Of a stretch of 64,000 nucleotides of DNA, positions 1 through 8,656 are shown piece after piece; position 1 is the first letter of the stretch; the number at the start of each line of letters is the position of its first letter. Source of the DNA: Saprospiraceae bacterium (GTDB taxonomy: Bacteria; Bacteroidota; Bacteroidia; Chitinophagales; Saprospiraceae); the NCBI GenBank assembly GCA_016715965.1, contig JADJXG010000001.1, positions 3,291,501 to 3,355,500 of the forward strand. The letters are read 5' to 3'. Below the pieces are notes generated by a model, which worked only from the letters and a program-made list of their open reading frames with translations, made no database searches and was not told where the DNA came from. The translations under genes and the position numbers were made by a program.

Positions 1-560
1 GTGGTAAATCTTGGCAACGGGACCATTGAGTCGCCATGACCGCCCATCAATAATGCCTGTATATCTTTGGGTGACACCCCAATTGCTTCAGCCAAGAAAG
101 CGCGGTATCGTGCTGTATCCAATATTCCTGCCATGCCAAATACCCTTTTAGAATTCAGACCACTTACCTTATAGGCTGCGTACGTCATCACATCCAAGGG
201 ATTGGAAACCACGATTATAATTGGATTATTAGAATACTTTAATGCCTCTTTGGTAACAGAATTCACAATGCCTGCATTGGTAGAAATTAAATCATCTCTG
301 CTCATTCCAGGTTTGCGCGGCAGGCCGGCTGTAATCACAATGACATCAGAATCCTTTGTTAAAGCATAATCATCTGTGCCTGTTATTCTTGTAGAATAAT
401 AATCCACGGGAGCCTGTTGCCAGGAATCAAGGGCTTTGCCTTGAGCCATTTCTGCCTTAATGTCAACGAGTACAATTTCCTTTACAAAATCTTTATGGGC
501 TAAAACATTTGCAACTGTTGCCCCAACATTTCCTGCCCCGATGACGGTAACTTTATTCAT
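1..560 (-). CDS. mdh: Malate dehydrogenase, N-terminal part (cut by window edge)
   Basis: NAD-dependent oxidation of malate to oxaloacetate in the TCA cycle, cytosolic. The reading frame starts at the ATG complementary to 558-560 and runs off the left edge after about 186 codons. It begins MNKVTVIGAGNVGATVAN, a Rossmann dinucleotide-binding loop at residues 7-12. The substrate-loop arginines (GLPRKPGMSRDDL) and the catalytic-His motif GGHGD are both visible, which fits the LDH-like MDH family rather than the mitochondrial-type one. It is divergent from the M43 protease gene at 657. The C-terminal portion lies outside the window. Confidence 0.95.
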   Translation of the reverse strand, partial: MNKVTVIGAGNVGATVANVLAHKDFVKEIVLVDIKAEMAQGKALDSWQQAPVDYYSTRITGTDDYALTKDSDVIVITAGLPRKPGMSRDDLISTNAGIVNSVTKEALKYSNNPIIIVVSNPLDVMTYAAYKVSGLNSKRVFGMAGILDTARYRAFLAEAIGVSPKDIQALLMGGHGDSMVPLPRFT

Positions 561-587
561 ATTCAATCGTTATTAGATAAATCGGCG

Positions 588-595
588 CAAAACTA
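588..595 (-). promoter_or_regulatory. Candidate -7 box for mdh
   Basis: Read on the minus strand the octamer is TAGTTTTG, matching the Bacteroidota -7 consensus TAnnTTTG, 27 bases upstream of the mdh ATG. A TTG lies upstream but at only 14 bases spacing, shorter than usual, so only the -7 box is well supported. Confidence 0.4.
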
Positions 596-603
596 CTTAG
601 ATG

Positions 604-638
604 TTTGGTCAAGTTGTTGTATTTTTGTGTTATATTTG
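604..638 (+). promoter_or_regulatory. Candidate promoter for the M43 protease operon
   Basis: TATATTTG at 631-638 is a perfect TAnnTTTG -7 box, with TTTG at 604-607 as a possible -33 element (23-base spacer). Because the -7 box lies downstream of the GTG at 627, that GTG cannot be the start of a transcript made here. This favours the ATG at 657. Confidence 0.5.
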
Positions 639-656
639 AAATTAATTAAACTTAAA

Positions 657-2171
657 ATGATTAAAAAATTCACATTTTCAATTTTTGCTCTTTGGAGCAT
701 CGTGTTATTCTCTCAGGAAAAGCCAATCGGTTTTTGCGGAACTAGTATTGAAGATCAAAGAGTTATTCTCGACAGAATGTTCAAAAATAGGGAAGAAATG
801 GGCTTGCTCTCACAAAGAACCGGAGCCATTCGATATATTCCAGTCAATTATCACCTTGCTGCCAACGCGGATGGTTCAGGAAGATTGAGAATTGCAAATG
901 TTTTCATTAATTTATGCGCCATAAATCGATTGTTTGAGCCCCTTGAAATTCAATTTTACCTTAGACACATTAACTTTGTTAACAATTTTGCTCTGTATGA
1001 TGATCCAATTAGTCAAATAGGTACGGCCTGGTGCAATAGCCTGGCGAATAACAATCGAAATGCAGTCAACATCATTTGCGCCCGGGTAGCCAATAAAAAT
1101 GAAACAGGCGTTTTGGCTTTTTATAGCCCTTCTGGAGATTACATAGTTTCAGGAAACTCTTCCGTAAATTCAAATGGTACAACCCTTGCACATGAGATCG
1201 GTCATTTTTTTAGTTTGGCTCACACTTTTTATGGCTGGGAATCCACTCGATATACCTGTAACACACCGACACCCAATACAGTATTTATAAATAATCAACC
1301 CGTTCAGGTAGAATACGTTGATCCTACTAAGAGGATAAACGGTCAATTGGTTTGCAAGTTAGCCGCTGATGGCTTCTGTGATACACCTGCGGACTATAAT
1401 CTTGGCTTTGGATGGGCCGGAGGTTGTGTATATAATGGTTGTGCGGTTGATCCAGACAACCAACCATTGGATCCGGATGAGCGCAATATGATGAGTTATT
1501 TCTTGAGTTGTCTTCAAAATTTTTCAACGGAACAGATTGCAGCCATCAATAGGGATTACAATAGTAGTCAGAGAAATTACCTAAAAGCTGCTTACAATCC
1601 TCTTCCTTCCTTGACTTCAGAAATAAGTATAGTTTCTCCTTTGGATCAATCCATTACGGAAGGTTTCAATCAGGTCAAATTTGAATGGGCTGCTGTACCC
1701 AATGCAACCCATTACTTCGTTGAATATGGCGAAAGCTCCTTAACCGTCAAAAATGTTAGTTTTATCACTAGACGGACAGATACCACTTTGACCAACCTGC
1801 TCGCAAACAAAAGATATGCCTGGCGAGTTTTTGCTTACAATAGCACAAATTTTTGCCACAATATCATGAATCCAATTAGCTTCACAACTGGAAAATTTGC
1901 AGTTTCCAATAATGACATTTTGCAAGACATCCACAACATTGACTGGTATTCTGTAGGAGGCAATCAGCTTCAATTTAACATAAATGCAAGACAATCTGCA
2001 AATGCTGAGTTTGAAGTATTTGGACTGGATGGTAAAAAAGTGGCACTGATCTCAATGAATTTAGCTCCTGGACAAAATCCAGTTTTAGTACAATTGCCAA
2101 TTAGTGGTGGATATATTTACAGAGTGAAAACCGTCAATGGTTCTATTGGGGGTAAATGTTTATTATTTTAA
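657..2171 (+). CDS. Secreted M43-type (pappalysin/cytophagalysin) zinc metalloprotease
   Basis: Predicted extracellular metzincin endopeptidase, 504 aa from the ATG at 657. A Sec signal peptide covers about residues 1-20 (MIKKFTFSIFALWSIVLFSQ). The zinc motif HEIGHFFSLAH is at about residues 179-189 and the Met-turn (NMMSYF) at about 278, the usual M43 arrangement. A fibronectin type III-like segment follows (about 330-415), and the last 75 residues look like a T9SS C-terminal sorting domain. A GTG 30 bases upstream gives a longer frame but spoils the signal peptide and precedes the promoter box. The next gene, 22 bases on, is a paralogue with the same architecture. The substrate is unknown. 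Confidence 0.88.
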   Translation: MIKKFTFSIFALWSIVLFSQEKPIGFCGTSIEDQRVILDRMFKNREEMGLLSQRTGAIRYIPVNYHLAANADGSGRLRIANVFINLCAINRLFEPLEIQFYLRHINFVNNFALYDDPISQIGTAWCNSLANNNRNAVNIICARVANKNETGVLAFYSPSGDYIVSGNSSVNSNGTTLAHEIGHFFSLAHTFYGWESTRYTCNTPTPNTVFINNQPVQVEYVDPTKRINGQLVCKLAADGFCDTPADYNLGFGWAGGCVYNGCAVDPDNQPLDPDERNMMSYFLSCLQNFSTEQIAAINRDYNSSQRNYLKAAYNPLPSLTSEISIVSPLDQSITEGFNQVKFEWAAVPNATHYFVEYGESSLTVKNVSFITRRTDTTLTNLLANKRYAWRVFAYNSTNFCHNIMNPISFTTGKFAVSNNDILQDIHNIDWYSVGGNQLQFNINARQSANAEFEVFGLDGKKVALISMNLAPGQNPVLVQLPISGGYIYRVKTVNGSIGGKCLLF

Positions 2172-2193
2172 ATTGATTTAATTCTTTCCATCT

Positions 2194-3663
2194 ATGGGTT
2201 CGCGATTATTTCTCTTGTGGACATTTATTCTTTTTGCATTTATTGAAATTTTAAAGGCACAAGATCAGCCCTGTGGTACAAGCCACAAGGATCAAAGTGT
2301 CATGTTAGAAATGGCTCAAAAATCAAGTCAACTTACTTATAAAAAAGAAGGTGGCTTTATTTTTCTCCCCATACAAGTACATATGTTACTCAATGATCAA
2401 GGCAATGGTTTATACAACTTAATTTCATTGGATGAATCACTTTGTACACTTAATAAAGACTTTGAGCAAACTGGATTCCAATTTTACATGGAAAATGAAA
2501 TTAACTTTATTAAAAATGGCGAATGGGACAACCACACCGAATTTCATGCTGGAATTGAAATGATGCAAACCAATAATGTGGACAATGTAATAAATTGTTA
2601 CATTGTAACAAATCCAGCTGGCACATGTGGATATTTCGCCTGGGATGGAAATGCAGTGGCATTGAGTAAATCCTGTTTAGGTAAGGCATCACATACCTGG
2701 GCACACGAATTAGGACATTTCTTTTCATTGCCGCATACGTTTTTTGGCTGGGAAGGAATTTCATACAACGGTTCTCAACCCACCTCAGCATACCAACAAA
2801 GGGTAAGGCGTCCCATCGAGAACGTAAACAGAGAGAGATGCCAAAATCAAGCGGATGGTTATTGTGGAACCACTCCTGATTACATCAGTAACCGTTGGAC
2901 ATGCAATCAGGAACAAAAAACATCTTATTTTCTGAAAGACCTCAATGATTCATTGTTTCAGGCAGATGGAAGTTTATTTATGTCCTATGCCAACGATAGA
3001 TGCATGAGCCGATTTTCATCCGATCAGTCTGAAGCAATGGTCCAATTTCTTCATTCAAATCGATCTGAATTATTGAGATCAGCTGTACAGCCAGTCTATC
3101 TCAGCAGAATAGAAAAAGAAAATATGTGGCCAAATGATTCTTCCGTAATTTCAACCAGTTCTGTAAATTTTACCTGGCCTGAAATCCCTGGAGCTGATGG
3201 TTACATTTTTCACCTAGCCCGAAATGAGGCAATGACAATCACTGTAAAATTCACCTCCACCCAAACGAATCATATCAGTCTAGACAATTTAGTGAGTGGT
3301 AGAAATTATTACTGGCGTGTAAAGCCTTTTAATAAATTTGATTTTTGTCAGCCTGTTTCCGACACTTCTTATTTTCACTACAATACAATTTCTAATATTT
3401 TAGATTCTGATCAAACTGTAACAAGCATCCATATATTCCCAAACCCTGCCACAGATATTAATGAAATTACCATACAATCTGAAAATGTTGATATTTTAGA
3501 CGCATCGCTTGCCAATCAACTAGGTGTTTTGGAATATAGGCCTCTACAAAAAATAAACAACCATTTTTATAAATTGAACATAGAAGGACTACCAAAAGGG
3601 ATCTATTTTATTTCAATGAAAACAAGAGATCAAATCATCACACAAAAACTGTTGGTAAAATAG
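2194..3663 (+). CDS. Second secreted M43-type zinc metalloprotease with T9SS sorting domain
   Basis: 489 aa paralogue of the preceding gene. It has a signal peptide (about residues 1-22, ending at KAQ), the zinc motif HELGHFFSLPH at residues 171-181 and a Met-turn (FMSYAND) at about 263. A fibronectin III-like module covers about 315-400. A clear type A T9SS sorting domain starts at IHIFPNPATD and ends in KLLVK. The region after the third His (TFFGWEG) is shared with the first copy (TFYGWES), pointing to a tandem duplication. It ends 10 bases before sucC with no terminator visible, so read-through into the TCA gene is possible. Substrate not predictable. Confidence 0.9.
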   Translation: MGSRLFLLWTFILFAFIEILKAQDQPCGTSHKDQSVMLEMAQKSSQLTYKKEGGFIFLPIQVHMLLNDQGNGLYNLISLDESLCTLNKDFEQTGFQFYMENEINFIKNGEWDNHTEFHAGIEMMQTNNVDNVINCYIVTNPAGTCGYFAWDGNAVALSKSCLGKASHTWAHELGHFFSLPHTFFGWEGISYNGSQPTSAYQQRVRRPIENVNRERCQNQADGYCGTTPDYISNRWTCNQEQKTSYFLKDLNDSLFQADGSLFMSYANDRCMSRFSSDQSEAMVQFLHSNRSELLRSAVQPVYLSRIEKENMWPNDSSVISTSSVNFTWPEIPGADGYIFHLARNEAMTITVKFTSTQTNHISLDNLVSGRNYYWRVKPFNKFDFCQPVSDTSYFHYNTISNILDSDQTVTSIHIFPNPATDINEITIQSENVDILDASLANQLGVLEYRPLQKINNHFYKLNIEGLPKGIYFISMKTRDQIITQKLLVK

Positions 3664-3673
3664 ATATCTCATT

Positions 3674-4876
3674 ATGAATTTACACGAGTACCAGGGAAAA
3701 ATAATCTTACAGAAATTTGGTGTGCCTGTTCAGCAGGGTATGATGATTGAAGATGCATCAAAAGCTGAAGCAACATACCAAGAATTAAAACAAAAAACAG
3801 GGACTACATTTGCAGTAGTTAAAGCACAAATTCACGCAGGCGGTCGTGGCAAAGGTGGAGGCGTTAAATTAGCCAAGAATCTATCTGACGTTATTAACTA
3901 TACAAATTCAATCTTAGGAATGATGCTAAAGACCCCACAAACACCCGGTGGTATGGAAGGTCCTGGTAAAAAAGTTAGAAAAGTTTTGTTGGCTGAAGAC
4001 AGTTATGCCCCTGATTTTGATGCGTGCAAAGAATTTTATTTATCCATTCTTACTGACAGAGGATCGCAGCAGAATGTAATTATTTATTCGACACAAGGAG
4101 GAATGGATATTGAGAAAGTGGCTGAGGACACTCCCGAATTGGTATATAAGGAATTTGTAGACCCGGCGTTGGGTATCCAGGAATTTCAGTTAAGAAAAAT
4201 TGCATTTAATCTTGGATTAAGCAGCCAAGCATTCAAAGAAATGACCGCTTTTGTAAGAAATTTATACAACGCTTTTGTTGAATCTGATGCAAGTTTGATT
4301 GAGATCAACCCCTGTTTGAAAAATTCCAATGACAAAATTATTGCTGTGGATTGCAAATTTGCAATTGATGACAATGCTTTATACAGGCATCCCGAGATAG
4401 AAGCCATGAGAGATGAAGACGAGGAAGACCCAACTGAAGTAGAAGCAAGACATCACAATCTCAACTATGTAAAATTGGATGGCAATGTAGGTTGCATGGT
4501 GAATGGCGCAGGATTGGCCATGGCAACCATGGATATTATTAAAATGGCAGGAGGTAACCCAGCTAATTTTTTAGATGTTGGAGGTACAGCAGATGCAGCC
4601 AGGGTTGAACAAGCATTTAGAATTATACTTAAAGATCCTGAGGTAAAAGCAATTTTAGTCAATATATTTGGAGGAATTGTCCGATGTGATCGGGTAGCAC
4701 AGGGTATTGTGGACGCATACAGAAATATGAATAACATACAAGTTCCGATCATAGTGAGATTACAAGGGACTAATGCAGAACTTGCAAAGGAAATTATTGA
4801 TTCATCAGGTCTAAAAGTCCACTCTGCCATCGAACTTCAAGAGGCTGCCGATTTGGTGACCAAAGTTTTAGCCTAA
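3674..4876 (+). CDS. sucC: Succinate-CoA ligase (ADP-forming) subunit beta
   Basis: Beta subunit of succinyl-CoA synthetase, which couples succinyl-CoA to succinate conversion with substrate-level phosphorylation in the TCA cycle. The 400 aa length is usual for the family (about 390). The N-terminus MNLHEYQGKIILQKFGVPV opens the ATP-grasp domain; GGRGKGGGVKLAK is the nucleotide-binding loop. The C-terminal ligase-CoA domain carries GGNPANFLDVGG and a conserved NIFGGIVRCD segment. No sucD lies next to it, so the alpha subunit must be encoded elsewhere. It sits between the M43 proteases and xseA, 10 bases from each. Confidence 0.97.
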   Translation: MNLHEYQGKIILQKFGVPVQQGMMIEDASKAEATYQELKQKTGTTFAVVKAQIHAGGRGKGGGVKLAKNLSDVINYTNSILGMMLKTPQTPGGMEGPGKKVRKVLLAEDSYAPDFDACKEFYLSILTDRGSQQNVIIYSTQGGMDIEKVAEDTPELVYKEFVDPALGIQEFQLRKIAFNLGLSSQAFKEMTAFVRNLYNAFVESDASLIEINPCLKNSNDKIIAVDCKFAIDDNALYRHPEIEAMRDEDEEDPTEVEARHHNLNYVKLDGNVGCMVNGAGLAMATMDIIKMAGGNPANFLDVGGTADAARVEQAFRIILKDPEVKAILVNIFGGIVRCDRVAQGIVDAYRNMNNIQVPIIVRLQGTNAELAKEIIDSSGLKVHSAIELQEAADLVTKVLA

Positions 4877-4886
4877 GCTTTTTGAG

Positions 4887-6125
4887 ATGGAAACCATCTC
4901 ATTGTCCAGTTTATTCAATAAAATCAGTAGGGTAGTAGCTCTTAATTTTCCTGAGCCCATTTGGATCACCGGCGAGGTTTTGCAAATTAAAATGGTCAAA
5001 AACCATTATTATTTAGAGTTGGCGGAAAAAGGAGAATTAAAAGACATTATTGCACAGGCATCTGCTGTCATTTGGAAAGCAAAAGTTGCAGAAATTGAAG
5101 CCCACATTCAAACGGATCTTTTGCAAATATTAAAACCAGGAAATGAGACACGAATGAAAGTCCTGGTTGATTTTCATTCAAAATTCGGACTAAAGTTAGT
5201 TGTTTTGGATGTTGATGAAAGATACTATCTCGGGAAAATTCAACAAAGGAAAAATGAGATTATAAGGCAGTTGATTCAAGAAGGAGTTTGGCAAAAAAAT
5301 AAAGAACTTGCACTACCATTAGTGATTCAAAGAATTGCTATTGTAAGTAGTCCATCAGCATCTGGTTACATCGATTTTCTCACCCATATGAATCAAAATA
5401 AATATGGATACAGCTTCAGGTTCAATTTATTCCAAAGTAGTATGCAGGGAATTTCAACGGAGACCGATGTGATCAATGCCATCGGTCAAATTAATAATCG
5501 ATTAGAGGATTTTGATTGTATTGTCATCATCCGTGGAGGAGGTTCAAAATCAGATTTACATGATTTTGATAATTTTGCAATAGCCGGTGCGATTAGTCAT
5601 TCACAACTTCCTGTCTTTTCAGGAATTGGTCACCATCAGGACGAGTCCATCGTTGACCAAAATTGTCACAGCTCATTCAAAACACCTACCGCGGTTGCGG
5701 AACATTTACTGGACCACAATTTTCAATTTGAAAGAATGATGTTGAAATATTTTGAACAATTAACAGCAAATATTGGACAAAAAACAATTTACCATAAAAG
5801 CAGGATCGAACAATATGAATTAAAACTAAAGGCCCATTTAGCCCAAATTGTTTCATTGGAATACATGCGGATAAATAAAATTGGAATTCAATTAATTTCA
5901 ACCTACAAAAAATATTTAATTGATCTCACCAAAGAAATACACAGCCTGGAAATGCAATTGCAACAAAATGATTTGGGTCTAATTCTTTCTAATGGATTTA
6001 CCATGGTAAGTCAAAATAATGTAAGAGTTACCCAAATAAAAAACCTTAATAAAAATGAAAAGTTAAACATTCACTGGGCAGACGGAACTGTCGAGTTGAA
6101 TTCTAAAATTACAAATGAAATTTAG
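4887..6125 (+). CDS. xseA: Exodeoxyribonuclease VII large subunit
   Basis: Catalytic subunit of exonuclease VII, which degrades single-stranded DNA to acid-soluble oligonucleotides in repair and recombination. 412 aa. An N-terminal OB fold (about 1-100) is followed by the catalytic domain with IAIVSSPSASGYIDFL, IIRGGGSKSDLHDFDN and PVFSGIGHHQDESIVD, the three signature blocks of the family. A long helical region (about 285-370) would bind the small subunit. The next gene is the small subunit, overlapping this one's end, so the two subunits are translationally coupled. Confidence 0.95.
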   Translation: METISLSSLFNKISRVVALNFPEPIWITGEVLQIKMVKNHYYLELAEKGELKDIIAQASAVIWKAKVAEIEAHIQTDLLQILKPGNETRMKVLVDFHSKFGLKLVVLDVDERYYLGKIQQRKNEIIRQLIQEGVWQKNKELALPLVIQRIAIVSSPSASGYIDFLTHMNQNKYGYSFRFNLFQSSMQGISTETDVINAIGQINNRLEDFDCIVIIRGGGSKSDLHDFDNFAIAGAISHSQLPVFSGIGHHQDESIVDQNCHSSFKTPTAVAEHLLDHNFQFERMMLKYFEQLTANIGQKTIYHKSRIEQYELKLKAHLAQIVSLEYMRINKIGIQLISTYKKYLIDLTKEIHSLEMQLQQNDLGLILSNGFTMVSQNNVRVTQIKNLNKNEKLNIHWADGTVELNSKITNEI

Positions 6126-6324
6126 TGTTATGAAGAATGATTCTTATTCAGAAGCCATTAAAGAAATTGAATCCACCTTGGAAAAACTCCAGAAAAATGA
6201 TATTCCGGTGGATCAGTTGGAGTCCACATTGGTAAACGCCAAAAATTTAATTGAATTATGCAAGAAGAGACTTCGCAATATTCAGACTGAGATAGAGAAG
6301 GCGGAGGAAGAAATAATGGATTGA
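6115..6324 (+). CDS. xseB: Exodeoxyribonuclease VII small subunit
   Basis: Small helical subunit that coats the large subunit of exonuclease VII. 69 aa in the longer reading, typical for XseB. The sequence is a two-helix pattern with the family features SYSEAIKEIESTLEKLQ, then a hydrophobic-spaced second helix rich in K and E. The ATG at 6115 lies inside the end of xseA (11-base overlap). A second ATG at 6130 gives 64 aa and would avoid the overlap. Neither has a recognisable ribosome-binding site, so the choice is open. Confidence 0.88.
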   Translation: MKFSVMKNDSYSEAIKEIESTLEKLQKNDIPVDQLESTLVNAKNLIELCKKRLRNIQTEIEKAEEEIMD

Positions 6325-6326
6325 GG

Positions 6327-6343
6327 TAATCATATTATGATTA
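6327..6343. repeat. 17-bp perfect palindrome between xseB and the LOG gene
   Basis: TAATCATATTATGATTA reads the same on both strands around the central base. It lies directly after the xseB stop and 40 bases before the LOG-family ATG. No T-run follows, so it does not look like a terminator. An operator is possible but unproven. Confidence 0.4.
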
Positions 6344-6383
6344 AAAATCACGAATTTTAAAATAAAATGTCAATTCTAAAACT

Positions 6384-7079
6384 ATGAAATCAATGAAACA
6401 ATGGAGCCAACTAAAAGCCGAAAATAGTTGGACCATGTTCAAAGTAATGGCTGAACTGGTGGATGGCTTTGAAACCATGCAAAAACTGGGACCATGTGTT
6501 TCAATCTTCGGCTCAGCCAGAGTAACGGAAGGCCACCCGCATTATGAATTGGCGTGTAAAATAGCACAAAGATTAACAGAGGAAGGATTTGGAATTATAA
6601 CAGGGGGAGGTCCCGGAATCATGGAGGCTGCCAATAAAGGCGCTCATCTTAATAATGGGGTTTCTGTTGGGCTAACCATCAATCTTCCATTTGAGCAATT
6701 CAGCAATCCCTATTTGGATCCGCGAAAAACCCTTAATCACCGGTACTTTTTTGTCAGAAAGGTGATGTTTGTAAAATATTCGCAGGCTTTTATAGCGCTA
6801 CCGGGGGGGTTCGGCACCCTAGATGAACTTTTTGAAGTATTAACCTTAACGCAAACTGGAAAAATCAGTAAAGTGCCCATTATGTTAATAGGAGCAGAAT
6901 TTTGGAACCCTTTAAAAAACTGGTTAATGAATGTAGTTGGCGAGAGGTATGGATACATCTCACCAAATGACAAGGATTTGATTCCAATTGTAGATGATCC
7001 GGAAGATGTTGTGCGCATAATTAATGAATTTTACGGTGGTGACGGATCGATTGGATTAAAACCAACCTTTGATTTATAA
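6384..7079 (+). CDS. LOG-family (TIGR00730-type) Rossmann-fold nucleotide phosphoribohydrolase
   Basis: 231 aa member of the LOG family; characterised members cleave the N-glycosidic bond of cytokinin or purine nucleoside 5'-monophosphates. The two signature motifs are intact: GGGPGIMEAAN at about 74-84 and PGGFGTLDE at 140-148, with the conserved Arg-Lys pair at about 125-126. About 35 residues precede the Rossmann core, so this is the longer bacterial subtype. A paralogue lies at 18119-18844. The PGG codons contain a run of seven G (6803-6809), unusual in this AT-rich sequence. Whether the substrate is cytokinin-like or a housekeeping nucleotide cannot be told. Confidence 0.9.
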   Translation: MKSMKQWSQLKAENSWTMFKVMAELVDGFETMQKLGPCVSIFGSARVTEGHPHYELACKIAQRLTEEGFGIITGGGPGIMEAANKGAHLNNGVSVGLTINLPFEQFSNPYLDPRKTLNHRYFFVRKVMFVKYSQAFIALPGGFGTLDELFEVLTLTQTGKISKVPIMLIGAEFWNPLKNWLMNVVGERYGYISPNDKDLIPIVDDPEDVVRIINEFYGGDGSIGLKPTFDL

Positions 7080-7125
7080 ATTTTAGCGTCATTCAATTGA
7101 TAATATAAATGAACCTATAGTATTT

Positions 7126-7614
7126 ATGAAGCAATTTTACAGATATCTGTTCTTTAGTGTAACATTTCTAAGTATATCCTGTGACAATGCAACTCCACCT
7201 TACATTATTCCTAAAATTTGGTTTATCTCTTTTTCCAAATTGGAGTTTATGCAAGGAGATATTAATCAGGATTCTGTTTGGCTGGAAATCGGATTTGAGG
7301 ATGGAGATGGTGATATTGGCTTTGGGGCAAATAATCCATCCCAGGATATTTTTTTGTACGATCGCCGAACGGGAAAACTACAGGATTCTTACAAACTACC
7401 CGATTTGCCAAACTCAGATGGAAAACCTGTTTCTGGAACAATTAAATTAAGGGTTTTCAATACTTGTTGCATTTTTCCACAAGGAATTCCTCCATGTTCA
7501 TCACCTCCACAATTCCCAAACGATAGTATCAATTACGAATTGTACCTCGTTGATAGATCTGCCAATCAAAGTGAAAAGATCCAAACTCCTTTTTTGAGTA
7601 TTTTATGCAAATAA
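7126..7614 (+). CDS. Hypothetical lipoprotein
   Basis: 162 aa, family not recognised. The N-terminus MKQFYRYLFFSVTFLSISC is a lipoprotein signal peptide with the acylated Cys at residue 20 or just before it. The mature part contains an acidic stretch (EDGDGDIGFG) and four Cys residues clustered in a CC...C pattern (NTCCIF, PPCSSPP). It is likely a periplasmic or outer-membrane-anchored beta-rich protein. Similar small lipoproteins with a GDGDIG-like motif are common in Bacteroidota, without assigned function. Confidence 0.7.
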   Translation: MKQFYRYLFFSVTFLSISCDNATPPYIIPKIWFISFSKLEFMQGDINQDSVWLEIGFEDGDGDIGFGANNPSQDIFLYDRRTGKLQDSYKLPDLPNSDGKPVSGTIKLRVFNTCCIFPQGIPPCSSPPQFPNDSINYELYLVDRSANQSEKIQTPFLSILCK

Positions 7615-7671
7615 TGAAGGATTATAATTCAATTATCAAAATTGATATTTAATAACAATTCCAAAGTTTAG

Positions 7672-8190
7672 CTATAAGTAAATCTGAATCTCCTTTCTAA
7701 TTGCTGACAAAGCAGTATTGACCGCTTTATCTGCAAGCAATGTCGTTTCGAGTTGCATTAAATTTGCGGTAGCGACATCGGATAACGCGTTTTGTGAAAT
7801 AGCATCAGTCAGTGCGTTTAGCGTTTCATTTTTTGCAAATTGAACAATTTCCCATAATTTGTCACTCACATACAATTGCATGGCCATATTGTGCTCATAC
7901 TCCTGATGAACTGCCATCATCATTGATTGATACCATGATATTGCACTGGTATCTTTAAGATGGGGAAAACGTATAATTAAATTGGACAAACGAATGCGCT
8001 CGAGGAATAAACTCAACCTCTCATATGCCTGAAGCCTGACTGGTAATGAATCTTTTTGTGTCTTTGCAAAACGATCTGATTGAAACTTAAGGCGTTCAAG
8101 ATTAAAATACTGTCTTAACAGAAAATAGACTGTTAAAAATACAACCACCGAAGGCAAGGTGTACTTTAAGACTTCAAAAAAAACCTCCAT
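7672..8190 (-). CDS. Conserved Bacteroidota membrane-anchored protein (DUF7935-like)
   Basis: 172 aa with one N-terminal membrane segment (about residues 8-25, TLPSVVVFLTVYFLL) followed by a long alpha-helical cytosolic part. The segment SLPVRLQAYERLSLFLERI is strongly conserved in Bacteroidota proteins of unknown function; I believe this is the DUF7935 family, from memory and not verified. Single gene, divergent from the Fe-S gene at 8295, with facing promoter boxes in between. No catalytic motif visible. Confidence 0.7.
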   Translation of the reverse strand: MEVFFEVLKYTLPSVVVFLTVYFLLRQYFNLERLKFQSDRFAKTQKDSLPVRLQAYERLSLFLERIRLSNLIIRFPHLKDTSAISWYQSMMMAVHQEYEHNMAMQLYVSDKLWEIVQFAKNETLNALTDAISQNALSDVATANLMQLETTLLADKAVNTALSAIRKEIQIYL

Positions 8191-8247
8191 TCTTTTTATA
8201 ATTTATTGTAGGACAGATACTTAAGAATATAACTGCAATAATAGGAA

Positions 8248-8265
8248 CAAAATTATTTAATTTTG
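8248..8265. promoter_or_regulatory. Divergent -7 boxes forming an inverted repeat
   Basis: CAAAATTATTTAATTTTG is a perfect inverted repeat with a 2-base spacer. Each arm is a TAATTTTG box matching TAnnTTTG, one facing the minus-strand gene ending at 7672 and one facing the IscA-type gene at 8295. No well-spaced -33 TTG is visible for either arm. Confidence 0.45.
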
Positions 8266-8294
8266 TGTTAGGATGATGGTAAATGTGAGCAAAT

Positions 8295-8639
8295 ATGAAT
8301 GTCATCGATCAATCTCCAATTATAATTACTGATTCTGCATTGAATCAGTTGAACAGAATCAGGCAAGAACAAGGAATTCCTCAAGATTTTGGACTTCGGG
8401 TAGGAGTAAGAGGTGGAGGTTGTTCCGGATTTAGCTATACACTTGGATTTGATGAAAAGAAAGAACATGATCAGGAATTTGAGATTGGAGGAATCAAAGT
8501 ATATATGGAAGCTTCCCATTCTCTATATTTGGTTGGCATGCAAATAGAGTGGGTAGATGGATTGAACAACCGTGGTTTTTCTTTTGTAAACCCCAACGCA
8601 AAAGAAACCTGTGGTTGTGGCCAATCATTTTCCGCCTAA
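8295..8639 (+). CDS. HesB/IscA/ErpA-type iron-sulfur cluster carrier
   Basis: A-type Fe-S carrier that receives a cluster from a scaffold and delivers it to apoproteins. 114 aa, the family's usual length. The three cluster-ligating cysteines are present: Cys43 in RGGGCSGFSY and Cys106/Cys108 in the C-terminal CGCG motif. No isc/suf genes lie next to it here; the following gene encodes a DoxX-like membrane protein. Assignment to IscA, SufA or ErpA cannot be settled from sequence alone, so no symbol is given. Confidence 0.93.
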   Translation: MNVIDQSPIIITDSALNQLNRIRQEQGIPQDFGLRVGVRGGGCSGFSYTLGFDEKKEHDQEFEIGGIKVYMEASHSLYLVGMQIEWVDGLNNRGFSFVNPNAKETCGCGQSFSA

Positions 8640-8656
8640 TTCAGCAAGTGTCGGTC

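Noticed and set aside
627..656. Upstream GTG giving a longer M43 protease
   Set aside because: The -7 box TATATTTG lies inside this stretch, and the added residues (MLYLKLIKLK) precede a complete signal peptide starting at 657.
4465..4830. 121-aa open frame on the minus strand inside sucC
   Set aside because: It lies fully within a well-identified gene, shows no domain and is explained by codon bias on the opposite strand.
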